Source of the DNA: CAVPNY01 sp963706905
Lineage (GTDB): Bacteria > Chloroflexota > Anaerolineae > Anaerolineales > UBA4823
Direction: 5' to 3'
DNA length: 64,000 nucleotides
NCBI GenBank assembly: GCA_963706905.1
Contig: CAVPNY010000012.1
Span: forward strand, 372,001-436,000
Shown: one piece after another, positions 57,385 to 64,000 of the stretch
Numbering within the stretch: the first letter of the stretch is position 1
Layout of the letters: every line of letters begins with the position of its first letter
Position numbers and translations under genes: made by a program
Notes under the pieces: generated by a model
Database searches by the model: none
Told to the model about the DNA's origin: nothing
The model's input: the letters and a program-made list of their open reading frames with translations, nothing else

Positions 57385-57897
57385 ATGTCACCCAACTCTC
57401 GACACCTCGACGACTTCGCTCAGGAGGCTCGCTCCTTTTGTCGCTGGGCTACTGGCGCGGATGGCACACCAATGAACGCCCCGGTGGCCTTGCGCTGCGT
57501 TTCGTCCCTGTACGCGGCTGCGCTGGAATTGCCGCCGCCGTTCACACCGGGCATGTCCGACGACGGGGCGGAAGTCGAGCCTCCGTCCGGTTCGGTAGGA
57601 GTGGTGGCTGCGCGAGCGTCCGAACTACCGCTACAGGTCTATTGGGAGGTCTTTGATCCGATGGCGACTCGGTGCGAAGAGCCAATTGCGGTCTCGATCG
57701 TCGACGACCTCGGTGACATATACCGAGATGTAGCGAGTGGGTTGGTTTTGTTTGAGTCAGGCGATCGCGACGAGGCACTGTGGGAGAGGGCGTTCAACTT
57801 CCGAATTCACTGGGGTGAACATGCCACTGGCGCCTTAAGAGCACTGCACGCCTACCTTGCTCAGGAGAACTGGGATGGCTTATCCCGCGACGCCTAA
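57385..57897 (+). CDS. DUF5063-like cassette protein
   Basis: 170 residues, starting 7 bases after a GTTAGGC core and ending inside the next core GCCTAAT. RHLDDFAQEARSFCRWATGA, then SSLYAAALELPPP and VYWEVFDPMATRCEEP fit DUF5063 proteins, which occur as single genes of unknown role and are seen in integron cassettes. Probably cytoplasmic and helical. Flanking near-identical repeats (57366-57383, 57897-57914) mark it as a captured unit. Confidence 0.7.
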   Translation: MSPNSRHLDDFAQEARSFCRWATGADGTPMNAPVALRCVSSLYAAALELPPPFTPGMSDDGAEVEPPSGSVGVVAARASELPLQVYWEVFDPMATRCEEPIAVSIVDDLGDIYRDVASGLVLFESGDRDEALWERAFNFRIHWGEHATGALRALHAYLAQENWDGLSRDA

Positions 57898-57909
57898 TAA
57901 TTGTTAGGT
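57892..57909 (+). other. Short attC-like site 6
   Basis: GCCTAAT-AATT-GTTAGGT: the two core sites are almost directly joined, with no central stem, so it looks like a collapsed attC. Confidence 0.55.
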
Positions 57910-58136
57910 GTCTCTTGAGCCATTCGCGCGGTTTGTTGAAATGATTTGAATTAGTGGTACTACTCGCAAAAGCGATTGGTAATATGTCAAGGTCGACATT
58001 CGTCGAAAAGGAAGGTAAGAGAGCGAAAACACGGACAAGCTGAATCAAACCTGCTTCAAATGCACCTTAACAAAGCAAGTCACAGAGATGAAGGTATAAG
58101 CCAGGTGGGTCAACCTGGATGTCGTGAGGATTGCAG

Positions 58137-59381
58137 CTAAAGCCTCCTTGGCCGGTAAGGCTGGTTAGTCGCCAGTAGTCGCATCACCAACCGGACCAGC
58201 TTGCGAGCAGTCAGGACCGTCGCCCGTTTGTGGGCGTGCTTACGCACTTCTTGCAGTTTGCGTTGGAAATATTGGCCATACTCGCGGTCACACCTCTGGA
58301 CCGAGAAAGCGGCTTCACAGAAGTAATAGCGCAGATAGGGGTTGCCGGTGCGGGTCATGCGGGTTTCGTCGGCGGTGAAGTCGGCCGAACCGGTCTTGCG
58401 CCACTTGAACCCAGCGAACTTAGCCACTTTGGCCTGGTCATAGTTGAAGCGTTGCGGGTTGCCAAGTTCGGCCAAGATGCCAGCTGCAAAGACGGGGCCA
58501 AAGCCGGGGATGGTCTGCAACGTGTTGGGGATGGAGGCGATGTGCTCGGCAATGGCGGTGTTCAGCCGTTCTTCTTGGTTCTCCAGAGCGCTAATCTGCT
58601 TCAGACTGAGGCTCACAACGAGGTTGATAGGCAGCTGCAAAGCTGGCGGGAGTGGGTAAGAGTTTAGGGCAACCTGCTGGAGCAAACGGGCGTTCTCGCT
58701 CGGGTCAGGGAAACGACGTTTGCCCTTGATGTCGATGAACTCGACCAACTCTTCAAAGGGCATGGCGGCAATCTCTTCGATGGAGGCAAACTCCTGGATT
58801 ACCGCCCGGCTGGCTGCGCCAAACAGGTCGGAGAAAGGCTTCTTGTCCTGCCGGGTGTACTCGCTGGCCTTCAAATACAGGATGGCCGTGCAATAAGCCT
58901 TCTCCCGGGCCAGGTTGTGAACCACGTGGTAGCGATAGCGGGTCAGAAAGCGCAGCGCCAGATAGGTTTCGTCGTACTCGAATGGCGTGCCAATATCTCG
59001 CCCCCAGCGCAGCCGATCAGCAATCACGAAAGCATCGATCGGATCGGTCTTGTCCACATCTACGTAGCTCTTCTTGAAGTTGGCGGTTAGGCGTGGGTTG
59101 AGCGCATGCAGATCGACCGGCCAGGCTGCCAGCAGATCCTCCTGCTGCAACGATTGAAAGAAGTGAAACCAATACCAACCCGTGGCTTCGGCAGCTATCT
59201 GAAGTTCGCTAAATCCATCGGCTTCCATCAGCTCTGCGACTTGTTGCACAAAGGCTTGTGTTCCTGGGCGGTTGTTGTCCAGGGTGAAGCGGGAGCGCAC
59301 CTCCTGCCCACTGGCATCCATCAGGCAAAAGGTGTTGGTCTTGCGGTGAACATCAACGCCCACGATGAGAGGTTTCGACAT
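58137..59381 (-). CDS. IS110-family transposase
   Basis: 414 residues from ATG 59381 (AACGGAGGTA). The RuvC-like DEDD domain has Asp in VGVDVHRKTNTFCLM, Glu in AAEATGWYWF and Asp in KTDPIDAFVIADRL; the C-terminal Tnp_20 domain carries IPGFGPVFAAGILAELG and SADFTADETRMTRTGNPYLR. It differs strongly from the IS110 at 4731. It interrupts the second cassette cluster; some IS110 relatives (IS1111 group) target attC sites. Confidence 0.92.
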   Translation of the reverse strand: MSKPLIVGVDVHRKTNTFCLMDASGQEVRSRFTLDNNRPGTQAFVQQVAELMEADGFSELQIAAEATGWYWFHFFQSLQQEDLLAAWPVDLHALNPRLTANFKKSYVDVDKTDPIDAFVIADRLRWGRDIGTPFEYDETYLALRFLTRYRYHVVHNLAREKAYCTAILYLKASEYTRQDKKPFSDLFGAASRAVIQEFASIEEIAAMPFEELVEFIDIKGKRRFPDPSENARLLQQVALNSYPLPPALQLPINLVVSLSLKQISALENQEERLNTAIAEHIASIPNTLQTIPGFGPVFAAGILAELGNPQRFNYDQAKVAKFAGFKWRKTGSADFTADETRMTRTGNPYLRYYFCEAAFSVQRCDREYGQYFQRKLQEVRKHAHKRATVLTARKLVRLVMRLLATNQPYRPRRL

Positions 59382-59718
59382 GATTTTACCTCCGTTGAAA
59401 GGATGTGTGTCCACCCAGGGATCAGGATCCTGGCCACCAGTGAGATCAACAGCCTCGTGGTCAATGAGAATGTGGCTCTCGGGGGAGGTGTTTCCGGCTC
59501 TACTGCGTCGGACGACCGAGAGCGACAAAACCAGTTTCGAGTGAGAAGTACCCACTGGTGCGAGGGGCGCAGGCTTTCGAAGAAGTCACTTCCTTGATCA
59601 CAACAAGGAGACATTGCGCTGCCCTCCCTGGGCCAGCTCCCAGGATGCCAGAAATCCTGTTTTCGTCAAGGGGTGCAAGCTGGTGCACTACTCTACATAT
59701 CATACGAGGAGGTTCAGT
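59382..59718. other. Noncoding end of the IS110 element and leader of the DHFR-like gene
   Basis: About 330 bases without a gene. The part next to the transposase start is the candidate bridge RNA region (transcribed on the minus strand). AGGAGGTT just before 59719 is the ribosome site of the next gene. The element boundary is not fixed. Confidence 0.4.
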
Positions 59719-60291
59719 ATGGCTCACTTGATCTACTCAGCGATCTCGTCACTCGACGGTTACATCGAGGATATGGATGGCAAGTTTGACTGGGCAGCAC
59801 CAGATGAGGAAGTGCACAAGTTCATCAACAACCTCGAACGGACGGCCGGCACCCATCTCTATGGACGTCGAATGTATGAGACCCTGATGGTTTGGGAGAC
59901 CGACCCCAACTTAGCCGCTGATTTGCCACTCATGCGCGACTTCGCGGAGATCTGGCAAGCAGCCGACAAAATCGTGTACTCCAAAACACTGGCATCTGCA
60001 TCCACTCGCAAGACGCAGATTGAGCAAAACTTCAATCCAGAAGCAATTCGACAATTGAAAGAGGCTGTCGAGCATGATATCCTCATCGGGGGTCCTGAAC
60101 TCGCCGCCCACGCTTTCCGGGCCGGGTTGATCGACGAGTGTCATTTGTTCCTTGTCCCGATTCTCGTGGGAGGCGGCAAATCAGCCCTGCCTGACAACCT
60201 GCGAATGGAGCTCGAGCTTTTGGCGGAACGCCGCTTTCACAATGGTACAGTTTACATCCGTTATCGAACAAGGCAGGGAAAAGCCACCTAA
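59719..60291 (+). CDS. DHFR/RibD C-terminal-like reductase in a cassette
   Basis: 190 residues from ATG 59719. SAISSLDGYIEDMDGKFDW, GRRMYETLMVWE, LVYSKTL-like IVYSKTLAS, DILIGGPELAAHAFRAGLID and PILVGGGKSALPD are the successive conserved blocks of the YyaP/RibD_C NADPH-dependent reductase family (not classical folate-type DHFR). Substrate unknown; trimethoprim resistance is not implied. attC7 begins at 60286, within the end of the gene, as expected for a cassette. Confidence 0.83.
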   Translation: MAHLIYSAISSLDGYIEDMDGKFDWAAPDEEVHKFINNLERTAGTHLYGRRMYETLMVWETDPNLAADLPLMRDFAEIWQAADKIVYSKTLASASTRKTQIEQNFNPEAIRQLKEAVEHDILIGGPELAAHAFRAGLIDECHLFLVPILVGGGKSALPDNLRMELELLAERRFHNGTVYIRYRTRQGKAT

Positions 60292-60408
60292 CAATGCGTG
60301 CAGCGGATTTGGCGGTGGGCCCTGCGTTTTAAGCGGACTCTGAACGAAGGTATTGTCCCGTTTCGGGAGTTTGTTCTCCCGCCAAACCGCTAACGTGAGC
60401 CGTTATGT
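60286..60408 (+). other. Integron attC site 7 (123 bp)
   Basis: Starts ACCTAAC and ends GTTATGT (one departure from GTTRRRY). GCGGATTTGGCGG pairs with CCGCCAAACCGC; two further arms complete the hairpin. Confidence 0.8.
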
Positions 60409-60412
60409 GCCT

Positions 60413-60877
60413 ATGAGTGACGACGACGAACCCAAGATGTTCCGTACGTTGAGGAGCTTCCTCAACGGCGAAGAGCCGGACGAAGCGAACTACTTCCTCT
60501 TCAGCGCAACCCTACGCATTCACGGCGACGATGTGCCGTTCGAGGAGATCAGCCAGCGGCTTGGCGTTCAACCGACGCACCTACATTGCAAGGGCGAGCG
60601 CTGCGGGCCCAGATCGCCCGGCTACCGTGACGATGCGTGGCAGTTTCAGCCATGCTTGCCTGACACCGAATTGTTGGAGCTCCACATTGAAGCGCTCTGG
60701 CAAGTCGTGCGGCCCCATGTTGACTGTCTCAAAGCGCTAAAGCGGCGCTTCAAGATCGACGTGTTCTGCAGTTATCGTTCGAACTGTGATTATGCGGGTT
60801 TCGAGGTCTCGCACAAGTGCTTGGAGCTGTTCTCGGCGCTGGAAATCCCATTCGGTGTATCAGTGATCGTTGCGTGA
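60413..60877 (+). CDS. DUF4279-like cassette protein
   Basis: 154 residues from ATG 60413, immediately after attC7. LFSATLRIHGDDVPFEEISQ, RLGVQPTHLHCKGERCG and FCSYRSNCDYAGFEVS fit the DUF4279 pattern, common in integron cassettes and Xanthomonas/Pseudomonas genomes; members resemble immunity-like proteins but the role is unknown. Probably cytoplasmic, mixed alpha/beta. Confidence 0.72.
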   Translation: MSDDDEPKMFRTLRSFLNGEEPDEANYFLFSATLRIHGDDVPFEEISQRLGVQPTHLHCKGERCGPRSPGYRDDAWQFQPCLPDTELLELHIEALWQVVRPHVDCLKALKRRFKIDVFCSYRSNCDYAGFEVSHKCLELFSALEIPFGVSVIVA

Positions 60878-60891
60878 ACGGAGGCGGGACG

Positions 60892-60960
60892 GCACAAAAC
60901 AACCGGTTGCAGCGGACGGACTGCTGCGCCGCCCGCCACTGGACTGAAATTCTGTTAGCG
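60892..60960 (+). other. Degenerate attC-like site 8
   Basis: TTGCAGCGGACGG and CGCCCGCCACTGGA arms with CTGCTGCGCCG between, and GTTAGCG at 60954-60960 as an imperfect right core. It ends where the SDR homology begins. Confidence 0.55.
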
Positions 60961-61096
60961 CATTGTCAACAGTTGTCTGCGAACGACCTGCGATGACAAC
61001 GGCAGCACCCTCCGCTGCATAAGTCTGGGCAATGCCCAGCCCCAGTCCGCGTGTGCCTCCCGTGATTACCGCAACCTTGTTTTCAAGTATTTTCAT
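60960..61096 (-). pseudogene. N-terminal fragment of a short-chain dehydrogenase (SDR)
   Basis: MKILENKVAVITGGTRGLGL, then GIAQTYAAEGAAVVIAGRS. TGGTRGLG is the glycine-rich NAD(P)-binding motif. Only about 45 residues belong to the family; beyond them the frame runs into the attC-like DNA. The catalytic Ser-Tyr-Lys part is missing. Confidence 0.78.
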
Positions 61097-61186
61097 GATG
61101 TTAAACCCTCAAGAATTCTCTAGAGATTTATTAGAGACTAGTGGAAATTCATCAAACAATGTTTGGCTGCCCAATTGCCGGTATTT

Positions 61187-61224
61187 AAACTGCGGCTGCG
61201 GACAGTCCTCAGCCGCAGTTTTTT
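61187..61224 (+). terminator. Intrinsic terminator
   Basis: AAACTGCGGCTG pairs with CAGCCGCAGTTT around an 11-base loop, followed by a T run. Confidence 0.85.
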
Positions 61225-61227
61225 GAG

Positions 61228-61404
61228 TGGCTACCGATTACAAACCGAATCTTCCTGCGAAAGCTTGATAAGTTTCCTGACCCCGAGATCTATCAAGCAC
61301 TGCAAAGAGCACTTTCCGAAAGCGTTTCCAGAACGATTTTCCCGGACCAAGCTGTTTCCAAAATGCATCACTTCAGCCGCCTAAAAATTGATTTGACGGA
61401 ATAA
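61228..61404 (+). pseudogene. Possible coding remnant
   Basis: One frame reads WLPITNRIFLRKLDKFPDPE, IYQALQRALSESVSRTIFPD, QAVSKMHHFSRLKIDLTE then stop. The composition looks like a protein C-terminus, but no start or family can be given. Confidence 0.3.
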
Positions 61405-61501
61405 TTCTGTGTTGATAGGATACCTAAATAATAAATGACTTTGATGATTGATACTTGTGGATTTATATTTTAATACTTGTTTCAAGACCTGGGAAACGAA
61501 A

Positions 61502-61559
61502 AGCGGGCAACCACCGGGTCACCCGCCCTCCTGATGACACTCGCACAGCGTCATCTATA
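61502..61559 (+). repeat. Structured repeat, copy 1
   Basis: Contains a GCGGG / CCCGC hairpin, then CCTCC and the block ACACTCGCACAGCGTCATCT shared exactly with copy 2. GATGAC / GTCATC also pair around it. Confidence 0.6.
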
Positions 61560-61680
61560 GTGTAACTTGGGAACCTCGCTTTTCGCCTTACGCCTGTGCA
61601 AGGTACTCAGGTTATGACCTTACAAAAACGTTAATCTCCCAGGTTAGGTTTCCCGGGACATTTAGTTATCTGAACAACCT

Positions 61681-61689
61681 GCTATAATT
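61681..61689 (+). promoter_or_regulatory. Extended -10 element before structured leader
   Basis: TGCTATAAT, about seven bases before the GGACAACC start of copy 2; the same extended -10 form is seen at 23543. Confidence 0.6.
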
Positions 61690-61692
61690 CGA

Positions 61693-61747
61693 GAGGACAA
61701 CCATCGTCAGGTTGCCCTCCCATCCGACACTCGCACAGCGTCATCTT
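61693..61747 (+). ncRNA. Structured repeat, copy 2: probable leader RNA of the MaoC gene
   Basis: GGACAACC and GGTTGCCC form a hairpin, followed by CCTCC, a second hairpin within GACACTCGCACAGCGTC, and CATCT. It begins right where transcription from the TATAAT should start and lies about 45 bases before the hydratase gene. It may be a riboswitch or protein-binding leader; class unknown. Confidence 0.5.
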
Positions 61748-61792
61748 AACAACGCAATTCTTTAAGGTTTGTTACAGTTTACAGGGATTGTT

Positions 61793-62248
61793 ATGGGTAA
61801 ACCAGTCTCAACAACAACTTCAAAATTGCCGCTGCTACCAAAACGGATCTTGGGTCATATTAAAGTTGGTTCGCAAGCCTCCTTCACACGAACCATCACT
61901 GAAGCGGATGTCGCCCTGTTCATTGGCGTTACCTGGGATGTGAATCCCTACCATACTAATGAAACCTTCGCCAAACAGACGAAGTTTACGAGGCGGATCG
62001 TACCGGGTCTGCTTACTGCCGGGTTGCTCACTCACCTGGGTGGACTGTGGGCATTTCTGGCCACAGAAATGGATTTTAAATTTCTTGCGCCTGTCTACGT
62101 AGGTGATACCATCACTGCCAGCGCAGTCATCGCCGAATATTCCCAGGAGCGTGGTTGGGTGCGCCTGGAGTGTGAATGTCGCAACGCTGCAGGCGTCCTG
62201 GTACTGCAAGCCGATGTAAGTGGGTATCCAGGGCAACTTGGTGAATGA
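61793..62248 (+). CDS. MaoC-like (R)-hydratase
   Basis: 151 residues from ATG 61793. The hot-dog fold hydratase-2 motif is DVNPYHTNETFAKQTKFTRR, with the catalytic Asp and His, followed by IVPGLLTAGLLTHLGGL. It hydrates trans-2-enoyl-CoA to (R)-3-hydroxyacyl-CoA in fatty-acid or polyhydroxyalkanoate routes. The length equals single-domain PhaJ-type enzymes. A structured leader precedes it. Confidence 0.86.
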   Translation: MGKPVSTTTSKLPLLPKRILGHIKVGSQASFTRTITEADVALFIGVTWDVNPYHTNETFAKQTKFTRRIVPGLLTAGLLTHLGGLWAFLATEMDFKFLAPVYVGDTITASAVIAEYSQERGWVRLECECRNAAGVLVLQADVSGYPGQLGE

Positions 62249-62398
62249 AATTAAATCACCGATTTAGAAACTCCAATCCATCTGAATTCCTATAACCGAT
62301 TGTTAATTCGATTCCAATAATTGCTGGTTGATCTGTAAGGTATACTTAAAATTCAATGGAAATATTGGTCTCTATCTTATGCGAAATTCTTTGACACG

Positions 62399-63454
62399 AT
62401 GAAGAAACCACTCTCCCGGCGTGATTTTCTTAGCATTGCTGGCCTGGCAATTGGCAGTCTGGCATTTACGCCATCGTTCTCCCAGCCCAGTGATCAGGAT
62501 AATGGACGATTAGCGCGGGTTACGATCCGGGATATTGATGTGCGCGCTGAACCCCGCGATGGCGCTCAGATTGTCGGAAAACGATTGCGCGACCAGCTCG
62601 TCCAGATTTATTATGATTTAGAGCCACCTGATGCGCCAGCATTTTATAATAAATTATGGTACCGGGTTTGGGGAGGTTATGTTCACTCTTCCTATTTGCA
62701 ACCAGTTGAGATCCGCTTTAACGAACCACTCCAAGAGGTCCGTGAAGGTGGTCAGCTATGCGAAGTTACAGTCCCTTACTCCCAATCTTATCGCCACACT
62801 CGCTATGAAGGCTGGCGTTTAGAATACCGACTTTATTATGAAACCACTCACTGGGTAACCGGCATCGACGAAGGCCCGGATGGGCAGCCCTGGTATCGGG
62901 TAACGGACGAGCTCCAGCCAGTTGATTATTTTGTCCCAGCCACAAATCTGCGCCCAATCCCAGATGAGGAACTTACTCCCATTTCTCCCAATGTTCCCTT
63001 CGAGGAAAAGCGCATCGAGGTAAATCTCGCGGCGCAGACTCTGATGGCCTTCGAAAAGGAACAGATGGTGTTACAGACTAAAATTTCATCCGGCATTCCA
63101 TCCAGCCGGCCAACAGATAATGGCATCCCCAGCGAGACACCCACAGGTCGTTTCAATATCTATTCCAAAATGCCCTCCAAACACATGGGTGACGGGCGAC
63201 TCATGGGCGGCGACCTGGATTTGAACGCATATGAATTGGTCGGTGTGCCCTGGACCATGTTTTTCCACCGCCTCGACACCGGTTACGCTTTGCATGGAAC
63301 CTATTGGCACAACAATTTCGGCTGGCAAATGAGCCACGGCTGCGTGAACATGCGCAATCCCGAAGCCAAATGGCTTTTCCGCTGGAGCATCCCGCCGAAT
63401 TATCCTGCAGTGATTGAAGAAAATGGATACGGAACACAGGTATATATTTATTAG
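62399..63454 (+). CDS. TAT-exported L,D-transpeptidase (YkuD)
   Basis: 351 residues. The twin-arginine signal is SRRDFLSIAGLAIGSLAF. An SH3-like region (about 35-110, VTIRDIDVRAEPRDGAQIVG) follows, then a middle domain and the YkuD catalytic domain (about 220-350) with HGTYWHNNFGWQMSHGCVNM; the nucleophile is Cys315. Such enzymes form 3-3 peptidoglycan cross-links or anchor proteins. In Chloroflexota with little or no peptidoglycan the substrate is uncertain. A similar gene follows. Confidence 0.88.
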   Translation: MKKPLSRRDFLSIAGLAIGSLAFTPSFSQPSDQDNGRLARVTIRDIDVRAEPRDGAQIVGKRLRDQLVQIYYDLEPPDAPAFYNKLWYRVWGGYVHSSYLQPVEIRFNEPLQEVREGGQLCEVTVPYSQSYRHTRYEGWRLEYRLYYETTHWVTGIDEGPDGQPWYRVTDELQPVDYFVPATNLRPIPDEELTPISPNVPFEEKRIEVNLAAQTLMAFEKEQMVLQTKISSGIPSSRPTDNGIPSETPTGRFNIYSKMPSKHMGDGRLMGGDLDLNAYELVGVPWTMFFHRLDTGYALHGTYWHNNFGWQMSHGCVNMRNPEAKWLFRWSIPPNYPAVIEENGYGTQVYIY

Positions 63455-63499
63455 AGCTCATCTCATAATGGCAGTTTTTTATTGATTACCGGTAAAAAG

Positions 63500-64000
63500 A
63501 TGAAGGCAAATCAACTTTCTCGACGTGAAATCCTTAAACTGAGCAGCCTTTCCTTCGGAGCATTGGCTTTTCAGCCGTTGAGCGCGCTTTTACCTCCAGA
63601 AGATCGCTCGGAACCAATCGGGGTTGGTCGAGTTACAATATCGAAAATTGGAGTATATAAAGAGCCTTCTCTCGATAGTGAAAAGCGGGAATCACGATAC
63701 CGGGATGACATAATCCGTCTTTACGAGGAAAACATCTCACCTTATGGCCCACCCCTAAACCCAAAGTGGTACCGGGTGGTAGGGGGCTACGTGCACAGCG
63801 CTTATATTCAACGGGTCGAGAAAGCGGCTCTAAACGAGCCCCTGCTATATGTTACTCGGGCAGGACGTCTCGGTGAAGTGACTGTCCCATACACCCAGAG
63901 CCTGATTAAACAGAATTCTGAATGGGCACCGTTTTACCGGCTTTATTTCCAGTCAGTGCACTGGATCACAGGTGTATCCATCGGCTCGGATGGAGAGCCC
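63500..64000 (+). CDS. Second TAT-exported L,D-transpeptidase-like protein, 3' end outside window
   Basis: Starts MKANQLSRREILKLSSLSFG (twin-arginine) and continues with the same order of segments as the preceding gene: VTISKIGVYKEPS, WYRVVGGYVHSAYIQRVE and VTVPYTQS. It is therefore a tandem paralogue; the YkuD domain itself would lie beyond the window. Confidence 0.75.
   Translation, partial: MKANQLSRREILKLSSLSFGALAFQPLSALLPPEDRSEPIGVGRVTISKIGVYKEPSLDSEKRESRYRDDIIRLYEENISPYGPPLNPKWYRVVGGYVHSAYIQRVEKAALNEPLLYVTRAGRLGEVTVPYTQSLIKQNSEWAPFYRLYFQSVHWITGVSIGSDGEP

Noticed and set aside
59719..60291. Trimethoprim-resistance DHFR
   Set aside because: Sequence blocks are those of the RibD_C/YyaP reductases, not DfrA or DfrB.
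61502..61747. Known riboswitch class
   Set aside because: No named aptamer core could be recognised by eye, so only an unnamed structured leader is claimed.

Overview
The window looks like a chromosomal stretch of an environmental bacterium, most probably Chloroflexota (Anaerolineae-like). This is inferred from gene content only: a baeRF-type protein, META-domain and SH3b lipoproteins, AbgT with M17/M20 peptidases, large HK/GAF/NarL signalling genes, and TAT-exported L,D-transpeptidases. No rRNA or other taxonomic marker is present. Several genes carry single-base frameshifts, often in short homopolymers, so either consensus errors in a long-read or metagenome assembly or real decay must be considered.

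Layout. (1) 1-23382, minus strand: a sulfatase running off the left edge, membrane proteins, a baeRF-type protein, META/SH3b lipoproteins, a ZIP-like transporter, AbgT, M17, peptidase T, an M20 dipeptidase, an MFS transporter, glutaminase and a receiver-like protein. It reads as a peptide and aminoacyl-conjugate uptake and hydrolysis cluster. It holds decayed second copies of AbgT, ZIP and M20 and a part-homogenised duplicate membrane gene, so it grew by duplication. One IS110 element sits inside. (2) 23487-28155, plus strand: an operator-like promoter, a hybrid histidine kinase, a receiver-GAF-kinase and a NarL-type regulator, joined by 4-bp overlaps into one relay operon. (3) 28470-49422: a graveyard of phage and IS DNA. 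A tRNA-like sequence is followed by phage genes (holin, two nucleases, terminase, endolysin, membrane-anchored coiled coil), cut by IS701-, IS3-, IS21- and IS1380-type elements. A phage-like control region (Xre regulator, divergent nuclease-like genes, integrase fragment) lies at 47184-49422. Two exported hydrolase genes lie between, one split by a broken transposon. (4) 49477-60960: integron-type gene cassettes with no IntI visible, i.e. two CALIN-like clusters of attC sites. The first carries an alpha/beta hydrolase, a HicB-like/DinB-like protein, a membrane protein and an AadA-type aminoglycoside adenylyltransferase with all known key residues. The second carries a DUF5063-like protein, a DHFR/RibD-like reductase and a DUF4279-like protein. 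Between them are an ECF sigma/anti-sigma pair, an IS4-type element with a perfect 8-bp target duplication, a tyrosine recombinase and a tRNA-Pro-like 3' fragment; a second IS110 element interrupts the second cluster. (5) 60960-64000: a SDR gene truncated at the cassette boundary, a repeated structured leader motif, a MaoC-like hydratase and two tandem L,D-transpeptidase-like genes.

The strongest points are the cassette clusters with a divergent aadA, the exactly reversible IS701 disruption of a phage HNH gene, the apparent IS3-linked loss of a phage structural module, the perfect 30-bp palindrome over the holin promoter, and the structured repeat that begins at a predicted transcription start before the MaoC gene.
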